Shown: in pieces, positions 25,724 through 34,131 of the stretch
Position numbering within the stretch: the first letter of the stretch is position 1
Layout of the letters: the number at the start of each line of letters is the position of its first letter
Origin: Nevskia sp964451925
Lineage (GTDB): Bacteria > Pseudomonadota > Gammaproteobacteria > Nevskiales > Nevskiaceae
DNA: 64,000 nt
Assembly (NCBI GenBank): GCA_964451925.1
Contig: CAYVKA010000020.1
Span: 1-64,000 of the forward strand
Direction of reading: 5' to 3'
Notes under the pieces: generated by a model
Told to the model about the DNA's origin: nothing
What the model saw: only the letters and a program-made list of their open reading frames with translations
Databases searched by the model: none
Program-made: the position numbers and the translations under genes

Positions 25724-27550
25724 ATGCACAAGCAATCAGGCAGGACGCACCCGGCACCCGCCGGCCCGATTCTTCGCCGCGGCGCGCTGGCGCTGGGCAT
25801 CGCGGCGCTGGCCGCGCCGGCGCAGGCCGGCGTATTCAGCCTGAGCGACAATATCGACGCCGAATACAAGCTGACCGTGAACTATGCCGTGTCGATGCGC
25901 CTGAAGGACCCGGACAGCCGCCTGATCGACGGCCCGGTCGATTCCGGCACCAAGCTGCCCACCACCATCAACTACGACGACGGCGACCGCAACTTCAAGG
26001 CCGGCAGCCTGGTCAACAACCGCATCAGCGGCCTGGCCGAGCTCAACATCCGCAGCCCGCACTACGGCATCGCGCTGAGCGGCGACGGTTTCTACGATCA
26101 GGTCTACCACCACCCCAACGACAACGACTCCGCCGCCACCATCAACAAGACCGAGCCGCCGCCGAGCCGCTTCACCGCCGCGGCGCGCTACTACGATGGC
26201 CAGCGTCTGCGCCTGCTGGACGCCTATGCCTACGGCAACTGGCGCATCGGCCCGCACCAGGACATCGACCTGCGCATCGGCCGCCAGGTGGTGGCCTGGG
26301 GCGAGGCCTTGTTCTTCTCCGGCATCGCCACCGCGCAGGCGCCGGCGGACGCGTCCAAGGCCTTCGTGCCGGGCATCGAGACCAAGGACCTGCTGCTGCC
26401 GAGCAACCAGATCTCGCTGAAGATGGGGCTTACTGATTCCCTCACGCTGCTGGGCTACTACAAGCTGGAGTACAAGGCCACCGAGCTGAACCCGGTGGGT
26501 GACTACTTCTCCACCACCGACGTGGTCGGGCCGGGCGCCGAGTTCATCTACCTGACGCCGAATCCCCTGTATGGCCTGACCATTCCGGGCCTGCCGGCCT
26601 CGCTCGGGCAGCTGGTTCCGGGCACGCCGCAGGTATGGACCGCGACGCGCGGCCCCGATCTCAAGCCCAGCGACTACGGCCAGTACGGCGTGGGGCTGAA
26701 CTACCAGCTCACCACCCAGACCAGCGTCGGCGCCTACTATCTGCGCTACAGCGACACCTCGCCGGAGACCGTGCTCACGCCCGGTTACCAGACGTTGATC
26801 GCGCCGCTCAACGTGCTGCCGCAGCCGCTGCAGGGCGCGCTGCAGCTGGTCGAGGCGGGCATCCTGGCGCCGACCGGCCAGCAGCCTCCGCCGGTCAACC
26901 TGCCGCTGACCTCGCAGGCCATCGGCGTGCAGGTGCCGGTGGCTTACAACATCAAGTACTTCGACGGCATCCACATGGGCGCGCTCAGCTTCTCTACCCA
27001 GGCCTTCGGCGTCAGCTTCGCCGGCGAAGCCAGTTACCGCGACGGCATCGACCTGCTGGTCAATCCCGCCAGCCCCACCGCCACGCGCGGCAAGACCACC
27101 CAGGCCGATTTCAGCGCGCTGCAGGTGCTGGGGCCCGGCTGGTTCTGGGATGACCTCAACCTGATCGGCGAGCTCGGCTATATCCACATCAACGGCGTCG
27201 ACGCGGTCAACGGTGTGAGCGCGCTGTCCGACGGCCCCGGGCCGATGAGCAAGAACTCCTGGGCCTACTCGTTCCTCGCCACCTTCGACTGGAAGAATGT
27301 GTTCTCCGGCTGGGATATCACCGTGCCGGTGACGTTCCAGGGCATCGCCAAGGGCACGCCGCCGCCGGGTACCTTCGGGGCGCTATGGGGCGAGGGCGAC
27401 CAGCGCGCGTCCGGCGGCGTCAACTTCAGCTACCTGCAGCGCCTGACGCTGGGCCTGACCTACAGCGCCTTCCTCGGCACGCCCAGCCTGGCGCAGCACC
27501 CCTACGCCGACCGCGATTACGTCGGCTTCAACGTCAAGTACCAGTTCTAG
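25724..27550 (+). CDS. DUF1302 family outer-membrane protein (copy A)
   Basis: 608 residues with a signal peptide ending APAQAG (about 17-36) and a beta-rich body finishing NVKYQF, the aromatic C-terminus expected of an outer-membrane barrel. DUF1302 features include LGRQVVAWGE-like text (RIGRQVVAWGEALFFSGI, about 185-202). GGGAGGAG precedes the ATG. It forms an operon with the DUF1329 gene upstream and probably moves or holds hydrophobic compounds at the outer membrane. Copy B at 32136-33800 is shorter by 54 residues. Confidence 0.9.
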   Translation: MHKQSGRTHPAPAGPILRRGALALGIAALAAPAQAGVFSLSDNIDAEYKLTVNYAVSMRLKDPDSRLIDGPVDSGTKLPTTINYDDGDRNFKAGSLVNNRISGLAELNIRSPHYGIALSGDGFYDQVYHHPNDNDSAATINKTEPPPSRFTAAARYYDGQRLRLLDAYAYGNWRIGPHQDIDLRIGRQVVAWGEALFFSGIATAQAPADASKAFVPGIETKDLLLPSNQISLKMGLTDSLTLLGYYKLEYKATELNPVGDYFSTTDVVGPGAEFIYLTPNPLYGLTIPGLPASLGQLVPGTPQVWTATRGPDLKPSDYGQYGVGLNYQLTTQTSVGAYYLRYSDTSPETVLTPGYQTLIAPLNVLPQPLQGALQLVEAGILAPTGQQPPPVNLPLTSQAIGVQVPVAYNIKYFDGIHMGALSFSTQAFGVSFAGEASYRDGIDLLVNPASPTATRGKTTQADFSALQVLGPGWFWDDLNLIGELGYIHINGVDAVNGVSALSDGPGPMSKNSWAYSFLATFDWKNVFSGWDITVPVTFQGIAKGTPPPGTFGALWGEGDQRASGGVNFSYLQRLTLGLTYSAFLGTPSLAQHPYADRDYVGFNVKYQF

Positions 27551-27679
27551 GGCACTGTTAACCCGGATTGGGTCGCTGCGACGGCGGCTATTTTTGCGCA
27601 GCGCTTAGTCGGACAGGACGCGGCATGGTGATTCCATGCAAGTCCTGGCCGGCGTAGCGATGCGCAACAATGGCCCCGT

Positions 27680-27700
27680 CCCCCACCATGTTCGTGGGGG
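27680..27700 (+). terminator. Hairpin downstream of DUF1302 copy A
   Basis: CCCCCAC (27680-27686) pairs with GTGGGGG (27694-27700) around a seven-base loop; a short T run (27716-27719) follows 15 bases later. It is a terminator candidate in the 215-bp gap between the DUF1302 gene and the convergent AraC gene. Confidence 0.45.
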
Positions 27701-27765
27701 TTGCGCTCCCCTGCCTTTTATAACAGCCGCGCCCCAGGCGGCGTTGTCAGACCTGGCCGCGCGGC

Positions 27766-28620
27766 CTACCACTGGGCGCGCCGGAAGTCGCGCGGGCTGA
27801 CGCCGACGATGCGGCGGAAGGTATTGGTGAACTGGCTCTGGTCATAGAAGCCGAGTTTCAGCGCCAGCTCGGACAGCGAGGTGTCCTTGTGCCGGCGCAG
27901 CGTTTCCTGCGCGCGCCGCACTCGCGCGTGCAGCAGATACTGGTACGGCGGCAGGCCGGTGCTGTTCTTGAAGCGCCGGCAGAAGTTCGCCGTGTTGAGC
28001 CCCAGCATCACGGCCAGGTCGTCCAGCGCCGGCTTGGTCTCCAGCTGCGTTTCGATCAGCTCCAGTACGCGCTGCAGGTCCCGGGCCGGCAGCTTCTGGT
28101 CGCGCAGCGGCTGCGTGTCCGTGCAGCTGCAATAGGTCTTCAGGTAATGCGAGGCGACGCCGCGCGCGATGTGGCCGACAAACAGGTCGCCGGCCGGCGA
28201 GGGCGACATCAGGTCCTGGTGCAGCGCCAGCATGCCGTACTTGAGGCGCTCGTCCTCCACCACCACCAGCTGCCGGTTGTTGGGGAACACGATCTGCGAG
28301 CGGGTGAATTCGCGCAACACCGAGGCCCCGACCTCCAGCAGCATGCAGGTCTGCCGGCCGCGCCAGGAACCCTCCCATGCCGAGCCGGGCGGATTGGTGG
28401 CGATGCTGCTGCCGGAGATCGAGTAGTAGGGCGATCCGTGCGTCGGGAATACACGGGTATGGCCGCTCAACGACAGCCAGAAGCTCAGGTGGCTGTGCTC
28501 CTGCCCGGTCGAATAGCGCGGCGTGAATTCGTCCAGTTCCAGCACCGCGCAGTGCGTGCTGGAGCCGCCGAACTCGCGCACCGTGTGGAACGGGGGTGAA
28601 TCGGAATGCGCGCCGCTCAT
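27766..28620 (-). CDS. AraC-family transcriptional regulator
   Basis: 284 residues from the ATG at 28620 (AGGTGG upstream). An N-terminal cupin-like sensing domain of about 170 residues is followed by the two-helix-turn-helix AraC domain (about 185-284), with LGLNTANFCRRFKNSTG and LGFYDQSQFTNTFRRIVGVSP. It lies convergent to the DUF1302 copy A gene and divergent from the 2OG-Fe dioxygenase gene. The shared upstream region carries five 10-bp repeats, which are candidate binding sites. AraC proteins of this type are usually ligand-dependent activators; the ligand is unknown. Confidence 0.9.
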   Translation of the reverse strand: MSGAHSDSPPFHTVREFGGSSTHCAVLELDEFTPRYSTGQEHSHLSFWLSLSGHTRVFPTHGSPYYSISGSSIATNPPGSAWEGSWRGRQTCMLLEVGASVLREFTRSQIVFPNNRQLVVVEDERLKYGMLALHQDLMSPSPAGDLFVGHIARGVASHYLKTYCSCTDTQPLRDQKLPARDLQRVLELIETQLETKPALDDLAVMLGLNTANFCRRFKNSTGLPPYQYLLHARVRRAQETLRRHKDTSLSELALKLGFYDQSQFTNTFRRIVGVSPRDFRRAQW

Positions 28621-28815
28621 CGAACCACCTGACGCATGATTCTCACGATTGCCGTCCTCCTGCCGTGGCTGCTTCGCTCGTCTGCGCCTCTGCCCGCGGG
28701 CGCTGGTACCTTTTCTAGCCCAAGCCCATGGTCCGGACCTCACGCAAAAGGACGAGCGCGCAGCGGCGGCGGAACGACGGCGGTTGCTTGCTGCATTGCG
28801 GCAGAAAACCGGGTC

Positions 28816-28865
28816 GGATCGGGACGGATCAGTCCTGATCAGGCCCGATCGGGCCCGATTAGGAC
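28816..28865. repeat. Five 10-bp GATC-centred repeats in a promoter region
   Basis: Five consecutive 10-bp units (GGATCGGGAC, GGATCAGTCC, TGATCAGGCC, CGATCGGGCC, CGATTAGGAC) sit between the divergent AraC and dioxygenase genes. The 10-bp period places each unit on the same face of the helix. Overlapping palindromes CCTGATCAGG (28834-28843) and GGCCCGATCGGGCC (28842-28855) are embedded. CCTGATCAGG recurs at 28957-28966. Confidence 0.7.
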
Positions 28866-28995
28866 CGGGGGCGAGCATTTCGGGTGCAATAGGCGTAGTC
28901 TGCGCAGCTTCCGGGGCCCGTCCCCCTCGTTTTTGAACGGTTTGACTGCATTGAATCCTGATCAGGAATCCACCCTCGCCGATACCCAGGAACAA

Positions 28996-29703
28996 TTGAG
29001 CGACACGCTGCGGCGCAAGGGCTATGCCTTCGTCCCGGCGGCACAGATGCGCCAGCTGACCGGTCAGCCGGCTCAGCCGTCGGATTGGGACCAGTTCGCC
29101 GCCAGCTGGAACGACCTGCGGCTGGACCAGCACATGGCCGACGGCGGGCGCTACCGCAAGCGCCGCCACGCCGTGTTCAGCCTCGGCGCGGATGGGAGCG
29201 TTGTGCGCCAGCCGCATCAGCCGCACTACCAGGGTGTGGACTACAACCCGCTCAACGGCGGTGTGCAGCGCTGGTTCGAGCCGGTGACGCCGCAAGCCGG
29301 CGCCAGTGCCAGCCTGCACCGGCTGCTGGCGCTGTGCCACACGATATTGGGCGTCCTGGCGCCGCGGGCGGCGTCGTGGAAGGTGGAAATGCACCAGTTC
29401 CGCATCGAGGCGCGCCACGGCGAGCCCGGCCAGCCCACGCCGGAAGGGCCGCACCGCGACGGTGTGGACTACGTGCTGGTGCTGCTGGTGGCCCGGCAGA
29501 ACATCGAGCAGGGCACCACCGTGGTCTATGACCTGGCGCGGCGTGAACTGGGCAGCTTCACGCTGACCCTGCCGTTCGACACGGCTTTCGTCGAGGATGC
29601 GCGGGTGTATCACGGGGTGACCGCGGTGACCCCGCTGGATCCGGCCCTGCCGGCGTACCGCGATGTGCTGGTGCTGACCTTCCGCGCCCAGGACGCCGGC
29701 TGA
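28996..29703 (+). CDS. 2OG-Fe(II) dioxygenase family protein
   Basis: 235 residues if translation starts at the TTG at 28996, which has AGGA four bases upstream. Other in-frame TTG codons at 28933, 28942 and 28951 lack such a site, and the first in-frame ATG with protein character is at 29047. The iron-binding motif is His153-Arg-Asp155 (GPHRDGVDYV) and His206 (VYHGV). This matches the family that includes bacterial free-amino-acid hydroxylases such as isoleucine dioxygenase. The substrate is unknown. It is divergent from the AraC regulator, which is its likely controller. Confidence 0.8.
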   Translation: MSDTLRRKGYAFVPAAQMRQLTGQPAQPSDWDQFAASWNDLRLDQHMADGGRYRKRRHAVFSLGADGSVVRQPHQPHYQGVDYNPLNGGVQRWFEPVTPQAGASASLHRLLALCHTILGVLAPRAASWKVEMHQFRIEARHGEPGQPTPEGPHRDGVDYVLVLLVARQNIEQGTTVVYDLARRELGSFTLTLPFDTAFVEDARVYHGVTAVTPLDPALPAYRDVLVLTFRAQDAG

Positions 29704-29803
29704 TTTTCGCCAACAGCGGCCGGAAGCGCCAAGCGCACGCCGCCGCCGCCGGGCATGGTGGCGGATGGCCGCGAGCGGCGCGGCATCCCTTGGAATCGGT
29801 TTT

Positions 29804-30652
29804 ATGGCGCAGCAGTCCGAGCTGAAGGGGCGGGTCGCCCTGGTCACCGGGGCCAGCCGCGGCATCGGCCGCGCCATCGCCCGACGGCTGGCGGCGCATG
29901 GGGTGCTGGTGGCGGTCAGTTCCAGCCCGCGCTCGCTGCAGGGGCTGGAGGAAACCTGCGCGCTGATCCGCCAGGCCGGCGGCGATGTCGTGGCCCTGCC
30001 GGCGGACCTCGCCTCGGAGTCGCAGCGGGCGGGGCTGGTCGCCGAGGCCGCAGTGCAGCTCGGCCCGGTCGCGATCCTGGTCAACAACGCCGCCACGATC
30101 ACCGCCTATGCACCGCCGGGCAAGATCGATCTGGCGGCCCGGCGCGGCCTGTTCGAGGTGAATTTCCAGGCGCCGGTGGACCTGATCCAGCAGGCCTTGC
30201 CGGCGATGCGCTCGGGCAGCTGGGGCCGCATACTGAACATTACCAGCGAGATGGCGGCGCAGCCGCCGATCCCCTATCCGGGGCCGGCGAAGCTGGTGCA
30301 CGCACTGGCCTTGTACGGCGCTTCCAAGGCCGCGCTGGACCGCTACACGCTCGGCCTGGCGGCGGAACTGCACGGCAGCGGCGTCCTGGCCAATGCGCTG
30401 GCGCCGCACAAGATCGCCCGTTCCGAAAGCGCCGAGGCGGTGGCCGGCCAGGTGGCGCTGGCGCATCCGGACTGGGTGGAGCCCTTGGAGATGATGGCGG
30501 AGGCGGCGTGGTTGCTGCTCTCGGGCTCATTCACCGGGCTGGTGGTGAAGAGCCGCGAGGTGCTGCGCCTGCTGCAGGCGCCGCTGCACGCGCTGGATGG
30601 CGTCAGCGTGATGGGCGACGCGACGACGCTGGCGCAATTCTCGGCCGCTTGA
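29804..30652 (+). CDS. SDR-family oxidoreductase
   Basis: 282 residues from the ATG at 29804; an in-frame upstream ATG at 29765 would add 13 unlikely residues. The cofactor motif is TGASRGIG (15-22), NNAA at 94-97, and the catalytic set Ser148, Tyr171-x3-Lys175. The last 50 residues extend past the usual SDR core. It follows the dioxygenase gene by 100 bp on the same strand and may belong to the same transcript. Substrate unknown. Confidence 0.87.
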   Translation: MAQQSELKGRVALVTGASRGIGRAIARRLAAHGVLVAVSSSPRSLQGLEETCALIRQAGGDVVALPADLASESQRAGLVAEAAVQLGPVAILVNNAATITAYAPPGKIDLAARRGLFEVNFQAPVDLIQQALPAMRSGSWGRILNITSEMAAQPPIPYPGPAKLVHALALYGASKAALDRYTLGLAAELHGSGVLANALAPHKIARSESAEAVAGQVALAHPDWVEPLEMMAEAAWLLLSGSFTGLVVKSREVLRLLQAPLHALDGVSVMGDATTLAQFSAA

Positions 30653-30668
30653 GCCGGCGGATACTTCG

Positions 30669-30700
30669 GCACAGCCCCCGGTCATGGCCGGGGGCTGTGC
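30669..30700. terminator. Bidirectional hairpin terminator
   Basis: A perfect 13-bp stem, GCACAGCCCCCGG (30669-30681) with 30688-30700, six-base loop. It lies between the convergent SDR and DUF1329 copy B genes and could serve both. Confidence 0.65.
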
Positions 30701-30725
30701 TGTGTGCGCTTTGCCGCGCCGGCCG

Positions 30726-32108
30726 TCAGTGTCCGCCGCGCCGCGCCGCGTCCGGCGTGAAGTCGTTCGGAGTCAGTCCGCCCTGGTTGAGCCTGACGCC
30801 CTCCGGCTGCTCGTTGATCAGGCGATCGGCGATGTAGGCGCCATCGACCAGATCGTGGTACACCGACACGCCGGCGTGGAAGGCCTGCATCTCGTAGGCG
30901 TAGAAGTAGTTGACCATGCCCACGCGCCACAGCTGCAGGCGGTTGTCGTAGGTATCGGCCATCACGCCGTGCCAGGTGTCCTCGTCCATGTAGATCACGC
31001 GCTTCTTGTACAGGTGGCGGTAGCCGGGCTTGAGGTCGCCCTGCAGAACCCAGACGCGGTGCAGCTCGTAACGCATGTAGTCCGGGTTGATGCTGCCTTG
31101 CTGCTTGAGCAACTCGCTGTACTTCACCTTGGGATCGTTCAGGCGGTACGCATCATAGGGGATGTACAGCTCGCGCTTGCCGGCGATCTTCCAGTCGTAG
31201 CGCTCGGGCGAACCGTTCAGCAGGCGGTCGTCGTCGACCGTACGGAAGCCGCCGGCGCCCTGCGGCAGGTCATAGCCGAACTCCGGCGATTCGCGCACGC
31301 GCCGGGTGCCGGGATTGTAGCCCCAGGTGTGGATGTAGTTGTGATCGTAGTCATTGGGCGTCCAGCCGACGTTGAGGCTGCCCTTGTCGCGTTCCGGCAG
31401 CAGTGTCATGACGTTGAAGTAGGAGCCCAGCGTGTCGGTGGTGGAGCCACGCTTGCCGGGATCGTTGACCGGCGCCAGGATCTTGTAGGCGACGCGGCCC
31501 CAGGCGATGTTGCCGTTGGCATAGACCGCGCCCTGGTCATAGGTGGCCACCTCGGTCCAGGCGCGCGTCGGCAGCTGCAAGTTCCATTGCAGCTCGGAGC
31601 CGTTCTTTGGAATGGGGAAGGGCGCCGCGCCGGTAACGGCGCTGACGCCGACGCCGTCGTGCAGCAGCGTAGCCGTGGCGGCGTTTTTCTTCAGCGTGTC
31701 GCAGACCCAGTCGGCATAGCGGAAGTCGCGGTGGCTGGCGTAGACCGGCATGCGGAAGGTGCCAGGATAGCGCTTGAACAGCGCCTTCTCGCCATCGCTG
31801 AGCCTGTCGGCGTATTGCGCCATGTTCTGCGCCGTGATGGTGAACAGCGGCTTCTCGTCGGCGTAGGGATCGGGGTCGTGGCCGGCGGCGTTCTTCACTT
31901 CCAGCCCGGCGGGCGCGCCGAGCCATTTCCCGCCATAGGCCGGGATGCTGCCGTCGGCGTTGCCGGCGCGTTCGGCGCCGGTGCAGGTGAGCCTGTCGCC
32001 GCCGAGCTGTGCCGCTTCCTCGGCCGGCACCGCGGCGGAAGCGCCGTGTGCGGCAAGCAGGCCGGCCGCGGCGCCGAGCGCCACCATGCAGGTCAGTTTG
32101 AATTTCAT
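30726..32108 (-). CDS. DUF1329 family protein (copy B)
   Basis: 460 residues. The ATG at 32108 has AGGAG seven bases upstream; a TTG directly before it could add one residue. A signal peptide covers about 1-25 (HGASA). The body parallels copy A (24246-25622): PLFTITAQNMAQYADRL, YNPGTRRVRESPEFGYD, MRYELHRVWVL. It lies 27 bp after the DUF1302 copy B gene, so here the order is DUF1302 then DUF1329, the reverse of copy A. Periplasmic or outer-membrane associated; function unproven. Confidence 0.9.
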   Translation of the reverse strand: MKFKLTCMVALGAAAGLLAAHGASAAVPAEEAAQLGGDRLTCTGAERAGNADGSIPAYGGKWLGAPAGLEVKNAAGHDPDPYADEKPLFTITAQNMAQYADRLSDGEKALFKRYPGTFRMPVYASHRDFRYADWVCDTLKKNAATATLLHDGVGVSAVTGAAPFPIPKNGSELQWNLQLPTRAWTEVATYDQGAVYANGNIAWGRVAYKILAPVNDPGKRGSTTDTLGSYFNVMTLLPERDKGSLNVGWTPNDYDHNYIHTWGYNPGTRRVRESPEFGYDLPQGAGGFRTVDDDRLLNGSPERYDWKIAGKRELYIPYDAYRLNDPKVKYSELLKQQGSINPDYMRYELHRVWVLQGDLKPGYRHLYKKRVIYMDEDTWHGVMADTYDNRLQLWRVGMVNYFYAYEMQAFHAGVSVYHDLVDGAYIADRLINEQPEGVRLNQGGLTPNDFTPDAARRGGH

Positions 32109-32135
32109 CAAGCATCTCCTCCAGAAGATCGTTTC

Positions 32136-33800
32136 TCAGAACCGGTATTTGAGGTTCAACGCCAGGTAGTCGCGGTCGGCCAGCGGATGCCGCACCGGAT
32201 CGGCGCTGCCGAGGAAGGCGTTGTAGCTGGTCGCCACTTCCAGCTTGGACAGATAGGTGAAGGTCAGGCCGACGCTGGCGCGCTGATCGCCGTGACCGAC
32301 CAGGCTGCCGAAGGCGCCCGCCACCGCGGCGTTGCCGGTGACGGCGTGGGCCCAGGTCAGCGGAACCGCCAGGTCCCAGCCGTTGAACACGTTGGGGTAG
32401 TTGAGCGTGGCGGTGCCTTCGTAGGCCCAGGCGTTCCGGGTGTTGGTCAGCGCGGTGGACGGTGTGCCGAAGTAGCTGTAGGGTTCCACGCCGTTGACGT
32501 GCAGGTAGGCGGCCTCGCCGACGAAGTCGATTTCGCGCGCCAGGAAGCTCGGCCCGAGGATGTAGATCGCCGAGGCCTGCGCCTGCGTGGCCTTGCCCGG
32601 GGTGTAGGTGGGGCCGCCCGCGGTGTTGACCAGCATCGGCACGCCGTTCTTGTAGCTCACCTCGCCGGCGACGTTGACCGGCCCGATCGACGAGGACAGG
32701 CTGATGCCGTCCAGGTCGATGCCCTGGCGGTAGTCGACGTTGTAGGTGGCGGGCAGGGCGCCCGAGGGCAGCAGCAGGTAGTTGGTGACGACCGTCGGGT
32801 TCTTGTCGTCGTAGCGCAGGTGGTAGTAGCCCAGCTCGCTGACCGAGCCGAGGCGATAGTGCAAGCCCAGGCCCCACTGCCCCCAGGCGCTGGGCTTGTA
32901 GGCGCCGGCGTACTGGATGGTGTAAGGAGGCTTGCCCGGCCCCTGGGAGAAGGCATAGATGAACTGCGCGCCGGGGCCGACCACGTCGGTGTAGGACATG
33001 TAGTCGCCCACCGGGTCCAGTTCGTTGGCCTTGTACTGGAACTGGTAGTAGCCCATCAGGCTCAGGTTCGCGGTCAGGCCCATCTGCAGGGCGGCCTGGT
33101 TCACCGGCAGCAGGATGTCCTTGACCTCGATGCCCGGCACGCTGGCCTTGGTGGCGTCGGCCGGACCCTGGGCGCCGGAGATATTGGGGAAGAACAGCCC
33201 CTCACCCCAGGCCACCACCTGGCGGCCCAGGCGCAGGTTGAGGTTGCGGTCGCCGCCCAGGTTCCAGTCGCCATATGCGTAGGCGTCGAGCATGCGGGCG
33301 CGCTCGCCCTGGAAGTAGCGGGCATCGTCGGTGAAGCGGTTGTTGGCGCCGGTCTTGTTGACCGTATCCGGCGAATCGTTGTCGTTGGGATGGCGGTAGG
33401 CCTGGTCGTAGAAGGCGTCGCCGCGCACGAACAGGCCGTAGTTGTCGTGATGCAGGTTGGCTTCGGCGCGTGCGCTGATGCGGTTGTTGATCAGGCTGCC
33501 GGACTTGAAGTTGCGGTCGCCGTCGTCCTGGTTGATGGTGCCCGGCAATCCGGTGGCGCCGACCGGCCCGTTGACCAGCTGGTCGGAAGGATTGTTCAGG
33601 CGCATGCCCAGCGCGTAGTTGAGCGTCACCGTGTAGTCCATGGCGGTGCCGCCGCCGAAGTCGGCGGAACCGGCCTGCGCCCGGCCGCACAGCGCGGCCA
33701 GCGTACTCCCCAGCACCAGGGCCAGAGTGGTTTTGCGCATCCCAGGCAAACCCGCGGCCGCACCCCTCCCAACGGACCCAATCCGCTGTGTTCTCTTCAT
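32136..33800 (-). CDS. DUF1302 family outer-membrane protein (copy B)
   Basis: 554 residues. GGAGGAG precedes the ATG at 33800. The signal peptide proper seems to start at Met21 (MRKTTLALVLG, ending RAQAG), so the first 20 residues are an unusual extension or the true start is internal. The body shares LGRQVVAWGEGLFFPNISGA and other blocks with copy A and ends LKYRF, fitting an outer-membrane barrel. It heads a two-gene operon with DUF1329 copy B. The LuxR-type regulator encoded upstream on the same strand is a candidate controller. Confidence 0.9.
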   Translation of the reverse strand: MKRTQRIGSVGRGAAAGLPGMRKTTLALVLGSTLAALCGRAQAGSADFGGGTAMDYTVTLNYALGMRLNNPSDQLVNGPVGATGLPGTINQDDGDRNFKSGSLINNRISARAEANLHHDNYGLFVRGDAFYDQAYRHPNDNDSPDTVNKTGANNRFTDDARYFQGERARMLDAYAYGDWNLGGDRNLNLRLGRQVVAWGEGLFFPNISGAQGPADATKASVPGIEVKDILLPVNQAALQMGLTANLSLMGYYQFQYKANELDPVGDYMSYTDVVGPGAQFIYAFSQGPGKPPYTIQYAGAYKPSAWGQWGLGLHYRLGSVSELGYYHLRYDDKNPTVVTNYLLLPSGALPATYNVDYRQGIDLDGISLSSSIGPVNVAGEVSYKNGVPMLVNTAGGPTYTPGKATQAQASAIYILGPSFLAREIDFVGEAAYLHVNGVEPYSYFGTPSTALTNTRNAWAYEGTATLNYPNVFNGWDLAVPLTWAHAVTGNAAVAGAFGSLVGHGDQRASVGLTFTYLSKLEVATSYNAFLGSADPVRHPLADRDYLALNLKYRF

Positions 33801-34131
33801 CTGACTCCTCCAGGCTTATATTTTTTTGGGCAAGGCCCGGAGGCAAGACTCGGCCGATACGCACCGGGCAGAATCGTCCAAATGGGTTAAACATTGCCGG
33901 CCGGGTGCGCCATGCGCAGGCGCAGGGTGGCAGCGGGCGCAGTGAGTCCGTGAGTCGCGCGGCCGGCGCAAAAGCGCGGTGCCGGGACAATTGGAGCCCA
34001 TTGCCGCGGGCCCGGCGACGGCGTCGCCGCGGGCCGCGGTGCCTCAGGGTGGTGGCGACAGCGCGCGACGAGCGGGCGCGCTCAGGCGATCGGCGGTTCC
34101 GTACCTGATGGTATGTTTTGGCGCCGGCAGG
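33801..34131. other. 331-bp regulatory gap before the DUF1302-DUF1329 operon
   Basis: This gap holds the presumed promoter of the operon at 33800-30726. I see no coding sequence. Two dyads stand out: TGCGC-CAT-GCGCA (33906-33918), which could be an operator, and CGGCGAC/GTCGCCG (34013-34029), inside a larger GC-rich hairpin 100 bp after the LuxR gene stop, which could end that transcript. A T-rich stretch at 33818-33827 precedes the ribosome site. Confidence 0.4.

Noticed and set aside
30684..33890. Very long open frame (over 1000 codons) on the plus strand
   Set aside because: It lies opposite the DUF1329 and DUF1302 copy B genes, has Arg/Ala/Val/Gly-rich shadow composition typical of antisense frames in GC-rich DNA, and matches no fold. 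The minus-strand genes have signal peptides and ribosome sites.
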